From Aurantiochytrium sp. KH105 (Eukaryota; Sar; Bigyra; Thraustochytrida; Thraustochytriidae): a stretch of 64,000 nt of DNA. Both the position numbers and the translations under genes were made by a program. Of this stretch, positions 1 through 9,558 are shown in pieces. Every line of letters begins with the position of its first letter. Within the stretch, counting starts at the first letter, position 1. Where the stretch lies: contig BGKB01000026.1 of the NCBI GenBank assembly GCA_003116975.1, forward strand, positions 186,001 through 250,000, read 5' to 3'. The notes under the pieces are model-generated. The model was not told the origin of the DNA and ran no database searches. It worked only from the letters and a program-made list of their open reading frames with translations.

Positions 1-3000
1 AATTCGCTTGGGCAAAGTGCGACAGTCCACCATTGGCCGAGGCGCCATTCAAGGTGCCGTGCGAATCCTGGTTGTTTGATGCTGCACGCCGCCGCGCGGC
101 AAGTGTCGCTGCATTCGAGCCAAATGGCAAGGCGAGGCCCTCATGACGCATAAAGGAGAGGTCGGGGAGTCCAGCATCCTCACGATCAGGATTTTGTTCC
201 TGCCACAATTTTCGTAATAAATCCTCACCTTCTTGTGTAAGAACGCCACTTGCAGCGTCTCTTGCGCTGCTTTGAAGCGTCGCAGAGTCGTTGGGCGTTG
301 ACTGAAAGGATGCAAGAAGATCAAGTGGATCGTTGGCATCAACCGTTTCATTGCTCGAGCTTTCCGCTTTGCCAGCATCACCGCTTGCACCAACAAAGGC
401 TTCGAGGCCGAGAAAGTCGTCGTTGCTCGCATTTGGTGGAGGCGGAGCAGGCGGGGAGCTCGGGGGCGGTCCTGGCTGAGCTGGAGCAGGAGAAGCTATG
501 AGCCCCACCGCGTCCAACTGTGGGGCGCCTTCGAAGAAGCCAAAGTCGTCGTCGGGATCTGTGCTCGCGGGCATATTTTCCGTCTGCTGTTCCACGAGTG
601 CAGCGGCGGAACCAGTCGCTGGGAGCATGACGTCGGCCTTGGTGTTTACATTCATCTTTGGCTCTTTTTCGCTTTTCGCCACGCTCGTCTCGTCGTTGTT
701 GTCGATGTCGTCGTCGTCGTCATCTTCCTCTTCCTCATCAAGATCGGTAAGGGTATTTTGCGTCAATTCTGCCTCATCATCATCTTGGCCATGGTCGACG
801 TTGTCGTCCGTGGCATGGCCGGTCGAAGATGTAGGGCGCAGCGCGAGACCTGCATCGTCAAAATTGAGCGAATCCGATCTGTCGACGCCGCGTTCAAACG
901 AAGCGTCTGCATTGGCTTTCAGCGCGGCGTCATCCTCGGCGGCCAAGAGAGCGCTGCTATCGACCGAGGCGCGAGGGCTGCGGGGCTCGTGCAGACTTGC
1001 AAAGGACTGGCCCAATAGAATGGATGCCCCTTCGTCGAGACTCGTTCGCAATTTCTTTCGCAAGTCGTTGCTGTGAATGACTTTGCTTTCGACGTGAATA
1101 TATGCAGAGAGACACGCAATTGCGCTTGCGACGCAGTCGTCAGCAGGGGCTACATTGGCGACAATGGCGTGTCCGCACACAAGGCAGTGTCTGGACAAGT
1201 AACGCAGCAACGCACCGCATGCAGAACACTTGGACGGGCCAAAGTAGGCGTCTGGTTTGGCATCGGTTAGGAGCGTTCGCAGAAGTTTGTTCTGAGAAGA
1301 ATCTTGGTTTTCCTGAGGCACATCGTGTCCGTTTTCGGGTACGCTGTTCTCTGGGATCCTTTGCTCTGGGCGCAGGGGTGCGAAGACCTTTTCCGCGGCC
1401 TCTCGGAACACGTTTTCCGGGAGTTCGAGGAAATTAAGCGCACGATCCTCGCCCGCTGAGGAGGTTGTGGAGGAGGAGGAGACAACTGGAGGCGTTTCGG
1501 CTTGTTCAAAGTCGGCATCCTCGAAATCGCCAAAGTCATCATCAAAGTCAGCCTCAAAGTCAGGAACTTGGCCTGAGCTCGCTTCGGCAGCTGACGTTTC
1601 TTCGAGCTGCAACGTTGTAGAGGGGGCTGTTTGTTTAAAATCGGCGTCTCCAAAGTCAGCATCTGCAAAGTCTCCAAAGTCCGCGTCCTCGAAGTCATTA
1701 CCGCTTGCTGTGAGATCAATAGCGTTGTCCCCGCTCTCAGCGCCATTCGCTTCTGTAGCATTCTTGTCTTGCAGGGGAGCCGCAGGACTTGCAAAGTCTG
1801 CATTGTCAAAGTCTCCGAAGTCCGCGTCGTCAAAATCGCCAAAGGTGTCATTGTCATGCTTGACGTTATCGGTTTTGCCTTCGATCCCATCGACGTCGTC
1901 CTTGGCGGTCGCATCGATGTCATGGTCAGCAGCCGCGTCGATGTCGTTTTTGTCGAGGTCAGCGGCTATGTCGACGTCATTGTTGTCGAGGTCAGCACCT
2001 GCGTCGATGCTGTTTGTATCGAGGTCAGCACCTGCGTCGATGCTGTTTGTATCGAGGCCAGCACCTGCGTCAACGTCGTTGGTGTCGAGGCCAGCGGCTG
2101 CGCCAGCCTCGGCGTCATCAATTTTGGCGTCATCGTCGATATCAGCAACGGCGTCGATATCAGCGACGTCGTCCCTGGAAACCACGTCGGCATCGTTTGC
2201 GTCGTCATCAACTTTAGCGAGGCCATCCTTGGCAATCTCATCGATATCGTCAGCGTCGTCGAAGGCGTCGTCTTTGATTTCGGCGAGATCGTCCTGTGCA
2301 GTCGCGTTGATGTCATTGTCGTTGTCTTCTTGAGCCATGTTGTTATTGGCAAACGAATTGATGTCGCTGGTGTCGCCCTCTTGAGCAGCCGTTTTGTCGT
2401 TATCGTTTTCAGTTTCGTTCACGTCATCGCCTTCCGAGGAGTCTGGACTGGCAGCGTCGCTCGAGTGGTTTTCATTTACAATGTCGTCATAAGTAGCAGC
2501 ATTGGCGATGTCCCCAGATCCACCGTCTTCTACCTCAAACGTTGCGTCGATGGCATCGAATTCGCCAGCTTTCTCCTCATTCGCGGCAGTGTCGAGAGCG
2601 TCTTTGTCAACACCACTTTCGGTCGATGGAACGGTCTCCGAAGCAGGTTTTATAAAGGCATCCTCAAATGTGTCGTTTTCTACGGCCTCTTGCAAGATAT
2701 CGTCCTTACCCACATCGCTTGTGGGCGCTTTCGGGATAGATAGAGGTGCGGAAGACCCCTCTTCTCCGCTACCGTCGTCGGTGACGATATCATTTCTACC
2801 AGAGACAGAACCGGTTGGCTCGCTGTTTAGAACTTCATCAAAGACTGCGTCCTTCGCGATATCCTCGCCCATATCGACGCCGTTGCTGACAGTTTCTGCG
2901 CTTTGCTTGTTTTCTTCATCAAGAACATCTGTCCCACCCACATCTGTGGTAACGCTCTCAGGTTCAAGCTCGAGCGGGTCTGGCCTTCCATTGTCAGCAT

Positions 3001-3772
3001 GAGCGTCATGATCTTCGAACGTAGACTCGATGTTACTTTCGGTTGCCGCTTCAAGCGATGCAGTTGCAGCAGTCGTAAGGTCCTCCGTGAAATGAGGCGT
3101 CATTGTGTCGTCCACAGCAAAAGTCTCCGCTTGAGCATCAATACCCATCTCGGAGCTCGCGGTCTCTCCCTCGAGAGCAGCGGCAGGCACTGGGTCAATA
3201 CCAGCAAAGACGTTGACCGCCGCATCCAAACCGCCCTCCGTAGCATCCGTTGCAACAGCCGCATCTTCGAGATTTGCCGCGTCAGGTGGGTCGACGGCTG
3301 CGTTGACATGAAGTTCGCCCGCGCTGTCAGGAGAACTGACCTCGCCGACTGCTGCAGCCTCGCTCGCAGACTGAGTATCCTCGTTCCTGTTGTTATCACC
3401 CGTTGGCATGTCTTGAGAGATTTCATTTTCGACTTGATTTTCTTGGCCGGTCTCGAGGCTCGCAAATGGGTCAGTATCCTGCGTCTCAGAAACCTGCGTC
3501 TTCATTGCATCGGTCTCAGTCTCTTTGAGCGGGTCAAGATCCTTTTTAGGTTGTTCTTCAGAAACTTCTGCCGCGTCGCCATCCCAAGGGAGCGCGTCTT
3601 TTCCTCCAGGAGATCCGGGCGGCGTCGCACCCGCCCCGGCCTCGCGCTGCTGCGTCGCGGCCGTCGTTGCGGGCTGCTCGCCCGCGAGCGCGAGGTCGAC
3701 GTGGTCTCCGTCGCCGAGGTCTCCTCCACCCTCCGCCGCTGCGGCGCGGTACGACGGCGCTTCCCCGCTCAT
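1..3772 (-). CDS. Acidic DFGDF-motif protein, aftiphilin-like clathrin/AP-1 accessory protein (3' end beyond window)
   Basis: An open frame reads from the ATG at 3772 to the left edge without a stop (about 1257 residues), so the C-terminus is missing. The N-terminal 600 residues are acidic and low in complexity. From about residue 556 there are six copies of an 11-residue repeat of the type DLDTNSIDAGA. Next come clusters of FGDF motifs set in DADFGDF-type acidic phenylalanine runs (about residues 640-790), a DPF motif nearer the N-terminus, a four-cysteine C-x2-C-x10-C-x2-C ribbon starting at Cys849, a proline stretch, and PLDLL, which resembles a clathrin box. FGDF matches the gamma-adaptin/GGA ear-binding consensus, and such clusters are typical of aftiphilin and related clathrin-coat accessory proteins; the zinc ribbon is not part of that family as I know it. 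The assignment to AP-1/clathrin trafficking is therefore motif-based. The coding frame itself is secure. Confidence 0.62.
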   Translation of the reverse strand, partial: MSGEAPSYRAAAAEGGGDLGDGDHVDLALAGEQPATTAATQQREAGAGATPPGSPGGKDALPWDGDAAEVSEEQPKKDLDPLKETETDAMKTQVSETQDTDPFASLETGQENQVENEISQDMPTGDNNRNEDTQSASEAAAVGEVSSPDSAGELHVNAAVDPPDAANLEDAAVATDATEGGLDAAVNVFAGIDPVPAAALEGETASSEMGIDAQAETFAVDDTMTPHFTEDLTTAATASLEAATESNIESTFEDHDAHADNGRPDPLELEPESVTTDVGGTDVLDEENKQSAETVSNGVDMGEDIAKDAVFDEVLNSEPTGSVSGRNDIVTDDGSGEEGSSAPLSIPKAPTSDVGKDDILQEAVENDTFEDAFIKPASETVPSTESGVDKDALDTAANEEKAGEFDAIDATFEVEDGGSGDIANAATYDDIVNENHSSDAASPDSSEGDDVNETENDNDKTAAQEGDTSDINSFANNNMAQEDNDNDINATAQDDLAEIKDDAFDDADDIDEIAKDGLAKVDDDANDADVVSRDDVADIDAVADIDDDAKIDDAEAGAAAGLDTNDVDAGAGLDTNSIDAGADLDTNSIDAGADLDNNDVDIAADLDKNDIDAAADHDIDATAKDDVDGIEGKTDNVKHDNDTFGDFDDADFGDFDNADFASPAAPLQDKNATEANGAESGDNAIDLTASGNDFEDADFGDFADADFGDADFKQTAPSTTLQLEETSAAEASSGQVPDFEADFDDDFGDFEDADFEQAETPPVVSSSSTTSSAGEDRALNFLELPENVFREAAEKVFAPLRPEQRIPENSVPENGHDVPQENQDSSQNKLLRTLLTDAKPDAYFGPSKCSACGALLRYLSRHCLVCGHAIVANVAPADDCVASAIACLSAYIHVESKVIHSNDLRKKLRTSLDEGASILLGQSFASLHEPRSPRASVDSSALLAAEDDAALKANADASFERGVDRSDSLNFDDAGLALRPTSSTGHATDDNVDHGQDDDEAELTQNTLTDLDEEEEDDDDDDIDNNDETSVAKSEKEPKMNVNTKADVMLPATGSAAALVEQQTENMPASTDPDDDFGFFEGAPQLDAVGLIASPAPAQPGPPPSSPPAPPPPNASNDDFLGLEAFVGASGDAGKAESSSNETVDANDPLDLLASFQSTPNDSATLQSSARDAASGVLTQEGEDLLRKLWQEQNPDREDAGLPDLSFMRHEGLALPFGSNAATLAARRRAASNNQDSHGTLNGASANGGLSHFAQAN
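1935..2105 (-). repeat. 33-bp tandem repeat inside the adaptor gene
   Basis: About five to six copies of a 33-bp unit sit in frame in the 1-3772 gene. Each encodes an 11-residue unit close to DLDTNSIDAGA. The two central copies are almost identical in DNA and the outer copies have drifted. This is a coding minisatellite likely to vary in copy number. Confidence 0.8.
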
Positions 3773-4101
3773 CGCGGCGGCCCGGCCCGGCGCGCTCGGT
3801 CCTCGCGCGCGGCGTCGACTTCGTTCGGTCTCTGCCGCGAGCGCGAGGTCGCGAGCTCGAAGACGCCGCGCGGTCGAAGGCGCAAGAGGCCTATCTATCT
3901 GCGCAACCCATTTTGGACGCAAGATAGGCCACGAGTCGATCGTCCATTTCGATTTTTTGGGCGAGGTCAAAAGGCTTTCGCGGCGTGGCGTGCGCGACTC
4001 CGAGCGAGGGACGGGCTCACGGCGAGCGCTGCGGCGAGGCTGGGGCAGAGACAGCGGGGGCTCGGGATAGCAGCTGCCGCGCGGAGGCAGGGCAAGGCAA
4101 G
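3773..4101. promoter_or_regulatory. Divergent intergenic region between the adaptor and PHO88
   Basis: These 329 bp separate the ATGs of two divergently transcribed genes and must hold both 5' UTRs and core promoters. The DNA is very GC-rich with many CpG. I see no TATA box, RNA gene or credible ORF. Confidence 0.55.
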
Positions 4102-4806
4102 ATGGCGCGCAGCAAGTCGCTCTGGGAACGGGTGCAGTCGTCGCCCATGACGCGCAACATGGCCACGTTGGCGGGCATCACCTTTATCAAGTCCATCTTC
4201 GACTTTGAGGAGCCGATGCAGCTGCTCGGGCTGCGTTTGATCTCGTTGGTGGCACACCTGTGCTTGTACGGTACCCTGGCGTACTTTTACTACAAGTCCA
4301 AGAACGCGGAGACGAGTGACAAGGTGATTTACGTGCGGCCGTCGCAGCTCGAGTCGCAAATGTCGTCGCCCTTGCGCGACCAGAGCGATCCGGACGAGAA
4401 GAAGCCCATGACGCAGTTTGAGTACGACTGTGTCAAGCTTCAGGATGTGGCCCAGCAAATGTCAATGACCACGCTAATTGTCGTTGGTATGCACTTTTAC
4501 TTTGGTTATGCGATCCCCCTTCTCATGACTATTCTTGTGCAGGCGCGCATGGTGTACGCGACCCCTTTCTTTAAGATTTTCATTCAGGGCAAGGACGAAA
4601 AGGTGTACCGTGAGCTGCGGCGACCGTGGGCGCCAGCCAAGGTGGGGGGAATCCAGAAGATGATGCAAGACTCGCTGTCGCGGCGCTACACCGACTTGCA
4701 AAAGGAGCTCGAGGCTGACGGCCAGGATCCGTCGGCCCCGACCTCTGGCGCTTCTGCGGCCAAGGGGTCGCGTGCCAAGAGGAGGTCGGCTGCTGCACGC
4801 TCGTAA
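4102..4806 (+). CDS. PHO88: PHO88/SND3 family ER membrane protein
   Basis: This 234-residue protein matches the Pho88 (SND3) family: an N-terminal amphipathic segment, a hydrophobic segment at residues 41-63 followed by YFYYKSK, a second long hydrophobic segment at about 121-146, and the conserved Phe/Tyr-rich stretch after it. In yeast Pho88/Snd3 is an ER membrane protein first linked to phosphate uptake and later to SRP-independent targeting of proteins to the ER. The fungal protein is about 190 residues; the extra length here is a basic, Ala/Ser-rich cytosolic tail (from about residue 205). The frame is open further upstream but has no ATG there, so the ATG at 4102 is the first possible start. 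Convergent with ERD2. Confidence 0.9.
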   Translation: MARSKSLWERVQSSPMTRNMATLAGITFIKSIFDFEEPMQLLGLRLISLVAHLCLYGTLAYFYYKSKNAETSDKVIYVRPSQLESQMSSPLRDQSDPDEKKPMTQFEYDCVKLQDVAQQMSMTTLIVVGMHFYFGYAIPLLMTILVQARMVYATPFFKIFIQGKDEKVYRELRRPWAPAKVGGIQKMMQDSLSRRYTDLQKELEADGQDPSAPTSGASAAKGSRAKRRSAAARS

Positions 4807-5190
4807 ATCCCCCCCCCCTTAAGAAAATGGGAGACAGGCACGAGGTGGTGCGCTATTAATTTTTAAAAACGACAACGAGTCCTAGACTTATTTTCCCTTT
4901 TCTTTTTCTCTCATTCGTTGCTGACTTTGGTGGTAGGCCTATGCGTAGTAGATAGAGTAGCAAGCTTACGTATTTACCTAATGTGAGATCAGATCTTGAT
5001 CGACGTAACAGGTCGCAGTCCAGGGATTGGGGAGAGGCCAGAGCCTTTGCGAGCCTAAAGGCTGAATGTCTGTGGAGCCGAGTAGCTGGTTGGCTGGCTG
5101 GCTGGCTGGCTGGCTTGCGGACTAGATTCTCATGCTGTTAGGTGACTGCGTCTTCTCACGCCAAAAGTGATCATTGACGGCGTGGCGTCT
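4807..5190. other. Convergent 3' intergenic region
   Basis: The 384 bp between the stops of PHO88 and ERD2 hold the two 3' UTRs. A C9 run follows the PHO88 stop closely, and a (TGGC)n tract lies at about 5088-5116. No gene is seen. Confidence 0.6.
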
Positions 5191-5862
5191 TTACTGCGGA
5201 AGCATGGTTTTGTTGTACCACTTTGAGAGCGCGTAGTAGTAGAAAAAGTCGCAGTAAAGCGCGGTCTGCACAACACCGGAAATCCAGACAATCCAGGTCG
5301 CCTTGGACGAGTGGTAGTGGTCCTCGTAGTAGAGTCTGTAAATCCAGTTGAGAATGTACAAGGCGCGGTACGCACCAAGACAGGCGACATAGTTGGCAGT
5401 GAGGTTCTCAACGTTACCAAATCGTTGCATGAGGATGAGCTGCGGCATTATGGCAACGGCCTCGAGATAGATGGAAAAGGTCCAAAAAAGTTCAACAATG
5501 GTGAACTCGCTGTGAATGAGGAGTGCGAGCGCCGCGCAGGGAGCAATCGCGAACTGCAAGTGCATAAAGGAGTCCTCTTGCTTTTTGTACGAAGCCTTCC
5601 ATGGATTCTTTCGCCGAATGTAGTAGACGATTGTCGCAGAGGCGGCAATGTAGATGATCTTCATGCACGTATTGTACATGTGCAAAAAGGTGAAGGTAGG
5701 AATGTGAAAAAGGTCTAGGTAGCGCGTGACAAAGACGAGAAGATACAGCTCTTGGGTCTTGAGCGAGATACCTTCGACGGACCGCGAGCTCAGCATCTTG
5801 AGAAAGAGGACTGCAAAGCTCGCAAGGTGCACCATGTCACCTCCTAACCTGAAAATATTCAT
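5191..5862 (-). CDS. ERD2: ER lumen protein-retaining (KDEL/HDEL) receptor
   Basis: This complete 223-residue protein is collinear with ERD2/KDEL receptors from its first residues (MNIFRLGGDM) through the GISLKTQELY and FVTRYLDLF blocks, the NPWKASY loop and the membrane segments that follow. It binds escaped ER-resident proteins in the Golgi and returns them to the ER in COPI vesicles. Seven transmembrane helices are expected over the usual 210-220 residues. The C-terminal tail ends in WYNKTMLPQ, which is shorter and less lysine-rich than in animals, so the COPI-recruiting tail differs. There are no introns. The ATG at 5862 is the family start. Confidence 0.97.
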   Translation of the reverse strand: MNIFRLGGDMVHLASFAVLFLKMLSSRSVEGISLKTQELYLLVFVTRYLDLFHIPTFTFLHMYNTCMKIIYIAASATIVYYIRRKNPWKASYKKQEDSFMHLQFAIAPCAALALLIHSEFTIVELFWTFSIYLEAVAIMPQLILMQRFGNVENLTANYVACLGAYRALYILNWIYRLYYEDHYHSSKATWIVWISGVVQTALYCDFFYYYALSKWYNKTMLPQ

Positions 5863-6420
5863 GATGCCTGATCTTTGGCGGGCAATCTACGCACCCTCTG
5901 CTGCCCTCGGGTGGCGTCGCGCTGCTTGGTGGCTTTGTGCGCAGACCCTACGCCACTTTTGCGTCCTGTGCCGACGCGCGTCGGCTGGCCAGGTTGGCTC
6001 CGCTCCTCCTGCTCACCCGCCCGTTGTACGCTCAATTTGAGCTCCAAGTATCGTGTGCGTGAAGCTCGCTTGACGTCGCAGCTGCGACGACGCACTACCC
6101 GAGACGCTGGGTTTCCCTGCCACACTGCGTGCGCTGTCGCGGCCGGCTCGCTCGCCCCGAATCAGGATCTGCGCGCACCGGCGGTGCCGACAACACGTTG
6201 TTCTGGTGCCTGCCCCAAAAGGCAATGTTCTTCAAGGAGCGATTATTTATTTATTTATTTTTATGGTCGTATGGCACTGCCTGCGGAAGCTGTTGCCCGG
6301 AACGCACATGGGCTGAGAGCGACTGCAAAAGAGCGCTTGAAAAACAGACGCGGAACGAAAAGATGAGCGTACGGACTGAGCAGGAGTTGGCTTATATGTT
6401 GTTTTTGTAGAAATTAAAGT
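5863..6420. other. Intergenic region upstream of ERD2 and downstream of the SAP/AT-hook gene
   Basis: The 558 bp are GC-rich next to the ERD2 start and become AT-richer towards 6250, where a (TTTA)n tract at about 6243-6262 is followed by the 3' end of the SAP/AT-hook gene. The ERD2 promoter and the neighbour's 3' UTR must both lie here. Short ORFs present look random. Confidence 0.55.
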
Positions 6421-9081
6421 TTAGGAGGAGAACGGGTGCATGTCGATGAGCTTGCTGACCAAAGCTTCATCCTCTGGGGCCAAGACTTCCGGCCGGGGAG
6501 GATGAAAACTAAGAAAAGGTTCGATCTCGATCTCGGAGGTGAGCTCTCGCAGCTCGAGCAGGCGAGCCGTGTCGGGATCAGCTTGCTCGGACTCGTCGTC
6601 GCTTTGTTTGGAGCGACGGCTTGCCTCGCTTTTATCGTCTTGCTGTTGTGAGCGTGCAGACGCTGGCGATGCAGGCTCAACGATGGGATCTGTGCTTGGA
6701 CCGAGCGCCTCGCGACGCGCATCTATCCAAGAAAAGAGAGATGCATTGCGCGAATAGCCGTACTCGGGGTGATCGCGAACTTCAGCATCGAGACCCATTT
6801 TCTGCATTCGACGAAGATATTCTTTGGCAAAGACTTGCTTGAGGGGCAAAAGAGAGCGTTGGACGTCGGCACAGGGCTCGAGACAGAGTCCGAGAAGAAC
6901 GCCTTGCTCGAGAGCGCGACGAAGCTCGTGGACGCTTGCGTCTTCGAGAGCGCGCGTTGCGAGGAAATGCGAGAGGCCAAAAAATCGAATGTGGGCCCGC
7001 AGCCAAGCCACTGATGGTTCAAAAACACCGAAATGGTTTGCCGAAGGTAGCGCCAGACTGCGCGAGGCAGATGTATTTGCGCCCGAATTGGCATTATTCG
7101 TCTTGGCCCAGCCGAGCTGGCGCTGGTGCAAACGCTGCAAGTCGGGCGCGGAGGCAATCAAGACACCATCGACTGCAACGCCTTCCATGGCGACAGTGTA
7201 ACGGCCGGCAGAGACAGGATCAACTCGACAGCGTTCCGTGACGGTGGCCAGAGGAGGATACCCGGGGACGAGAGGTGCAAAGTCTACCCAGGATGCGGCT
7301 CGCCGCTTAAAGCTCTCGAGCGTTGAGTACAGCCCTCGCGCACGGGACTTGGCGAATTGGGCCACCCGCTCGAGCACTTCTACCTTGTCAATGGTTTTGC
7401 GGATGTTCTTTTCAAGGCAGAACGCGTCGAGCTCAGATTTTGTCCAACTCACGTCTGGTGTGCGCGAGAGAAAAGGATGGCACTTGCGCCGAAAGAATGC
7501 GTTGACCATGGCAAGCGCGTCTTCTTCGCTTTCTATCTGGGAGATTGGTTTTCTTTCTTCGACGGCCTTGATCAGATTTTCGTTGCTAAAAACGATGAGA
7601 CCGGTGCATTTCCGTCGACGATAGAGTCGCATGTAGGCCTCCACCGCGACGTGGTCGAGCAAGGGGTGCTGTTTGCGTTGCTTTCGCGCCTTTGTCGCCG
7701 TTGTATGACTCGCTGTCTCCCCAAGATCCTGGTCCTGCTTGAGGTTGCTGCTCTTGAAGCTGTGATGCTGACGTTCGTTGTGCAGGCTTTGTTGATCGTT
7801 CATGTGGTACACGAGTTCTTTGGCAGCGCCCAGAAGACTGGCAGGCATTGCGCCGACCTTGTCTTCTTGAGTGCTATCTTTCTCGTTTGCACGAGGCCTC
7901 CCGCGATGAGAGTCTTTGTTGGAACGGTTCCGTGAGCGCTCAGCCGTGTTGGCAACGTCGCGGCCGTCAAACTTGCGACGTTTGCGCGTTGCGCTCTCGC
8001 CATCCGTACTTGCGTCGTCGCTGTCAAAGGCCGAGTCTGAGTCTTGATTCTGAGTGTATTCGGGCCGACGACGGCCGCTCGACTCGAAAGTCTTGTCGCC
8101 GGCATGTTCGTGTTCGTCATCGTCGTTGTCGTCATCATCAGTTATTCTTTTCGAGCGCGAGCTACGCGACGCCGAGCTGCGCGATCGATTGGACGTGTTG
8201 AAATGATTTGTATTAGTGTCGTCGTCATCCTCATTGTGATCGTGCTCATTGCCGTCGTCGTCGTCTTGGTCATCATCATAGACCTCTTCAACGTCGTCGC
8301 TTTCGTCACGGTATTCTTCTTCTTCATGCTCGTCGTCATCGTCGTCATCACCTTCATGATAATGATTCTGAGTGATGTCATCGTTGTCAACTCGAGTCCG
8401 TTTGCGTGCACGAGATGGATTGACAACGTTATTGGCGCTCGAGGCCGAAGGGCGGCGCGAGTTTGATCCCGACAGAAAGTTCTTGGCTTCTTGGTGTGCG
8501 AGGCGTGCGTTGACAATGTCTGGATTCTTGGGAGGCCTTCCCCGGCGTTTGACTCTGCCATCACGGAGCCGATCAACAAGAACTGGTTTCGTGCCGTAGG
8601 TTGGCAGACCACGTTCTGTGAGCATGCTTCTCAGCTCGCTCGCGGGAATCGTGAGTAGCGGATCGCGTCCTGTATCGACCTTGGGGGCTGGTGGTCGACC
8701 GGGTTTCTTGACACGAATTCCGTAAAGCTTTTCGATGAGGGAAGCGACGGTCCCGGAGGAGATGCCACAAATAAGAAAGAGATGAAGACGCTCTTCGAGC
8801 GCGGGCCTCTTGCCGGTGACATCGAGTTTGTTTTTCAGGCACATGCTCCGAAGCTCCCAGAGATCTTTCTGGGTCAGATCTTTGGTGATGCGTTGGCCAT
8901 GGTTTTCGAGGAGGTTTTCGCAGTCGGCGCGCCGTGCGCTTTGCGGGTCGAGTCCGAGCGTTTCGCAGCGTTTGAAGAGATCATTGGTTTTCAGAAAGAG
9001 GCTCCACTTGCGCTGCACGGACCCGTCCCCGCGTGCCCGTCGTTCGGCGTCCGCCCTCACGCCGGCGTCTTCGCTCTGCAT
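6421..9081 (-). CDS. SAP-domain and AT-hook nuclear protein
   Basis: This 886-residue protein looks like a DNA- or chromatin-binding factor. The N-terminal 190 residues carry a SAP-like helix pair (about 33-62), a clear SAP motif (about 66-103) and another (about 142-175), interleaved with AT-hooks KKPGRPPAPK (about 124) and KRRGRPPKNP (about 178). A further hook core, HRGRPR, lies near residue 394. A long Asp/Glu/Ser-rich stretch (about 225-370) follows, then a folded-looking C-terminal half (about 470-810), where WTKSELDAFCLEKN starts another SAP-like segment. SAP domains bind scaffold-attachment DNA and AT-hooks bind the minor groove of AT-rich DNA, so a role in chromatin organisation or transcription is likely but not specific. 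I recognise no ortholog. Its 5' end faces the 13-kb gene-free block. Confidence 0.8.
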   Translation of the reverse strand: MQSEDAGVRADAERRARGDGSVQRKWSLFLKTNDLFKRCETLGLDPQSARRADCENLLENHGQRITKDLTQKDLWELRSMCLKNKLDVTGKRPALEERLHLFLICGISSGTVASLIEKLYGIRVKKPGRPPAPKVDTGRDPLLTIPASELRSMLTERGLPTYGTKPVLVDRLRDGRVKRRGRPPKNPDIVNARLAHQEAKNFLSGSNSRRPSASSANNVVNPSRARKRTRVDNDDITQNHYHEGDDDDDDEHEEEEYRDESDDVEEVYDDDQDDDDGNEHDHNEDDDDTNTNHFNTSNRSRSSASRSSRSKRITDDDDNDDDEHEHAGDKTFESSGRRRPEYTQNQDSDSAFDSDDASTDGESATRKRRKFDGRDVANTAERSRNRSNKDSHRGRPRANEKDSTQEDKVGAMPASLLGAAKELVYHMNDQQSLHNERQHHSFKSSNLKQDQDLGETASHTTATKARKQRKQHPLLDHVAVEAYMRLYRRRKCTGLIVFSNENLIKAVEERKPISQIESEEDALAMVNAFFRRKCHPFLSRTPDVSWTKSELDAFCLEKNIRKTIDKVEVLERVAQFAKSRARGLYSTLESFKRRAASWVDFAPLVPGYPPLATVTERCRVDPVSAGRYTVAMEGVAVDGVLIASAPDLQRLHQRQLGWAKTNNANSGANTSASRSLALPSANHFGVFEPSVAWLRAHIRFFGLSHFLATRALEDASVHELRRALEQGVLLGLCLEPCADVQRSLLPLKQVFAKEYLRRMQKMGLDAEVRDHPEYGYSRNASLFSWIDARREALGPSTDPIVEPASPASARSQQQDDKSEASRRSKQSDDESEQADPDTARLLELRELTSEIEIEPFLSFHPPRPEVLAPEDEALVSKLIDMHPFSS

Positions 9082-9514
9082 GGTTGATGTCGTCGTTAGG
9101 TTTTTTTCGCACCGCGTGCGACCAGTCAGAACGAACGTTGGTTGCTTTGTTCACGAGCGGGCGAGAGCGAGAGCGTGCGTGCGCGCCCGTGCGTGCGTGC
9201 TTGTCTGTTCCTCTTCTCTCGTCCTCTGCTCCGCGCGGCTGGCTGTGCGCGCAAGGGCGCCTGCCTGCCGCTGCAGCGCACGGTGCGCCCTGCTGCCGCC
9301 AAAAGCTGTTTGGTTAGTTACTGCCGAGGCGAGGGATCGACGCGCGTGGTGGACGTGCGTATCGACCATGACTCGAGTGGTGGACGAGCGTATCGACTCG
9401 AGACTCTCTATACTACGCACGCGCGCGCGCGCGCAGAGCTGCAGGAGACCTTGCGAGCTAGCTCCTCTTTGCGTGCGTGCAAGCGTGCAAAGGTCGCCCG
9501 GCACGTGCCCTTGG

Positions 9515-9558
9515 GGTCTAAGCTAACTAGCTAGCTAGCTATAGCAAACTAGCTAGCT
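9515..9558. repeat. (GCTA)n tetranucleotide tracts
   Basis: Two runs of the self-complementary unit CTAG/GCTA are separated by a few bases. A similar run of five units lies at about 18439-18462. Their palindromic nature allows hairpin formation. Confidence 0.8.

Noticed and set aside
1467..2743. Long + strand ORFs of 288 and 370 codons
   Set aside because: They are antisense to the DFGDF adaptor gene; the Ser/Lys and Val/Asp repeats are simply the reverse reading of its Asp/Phe codons.
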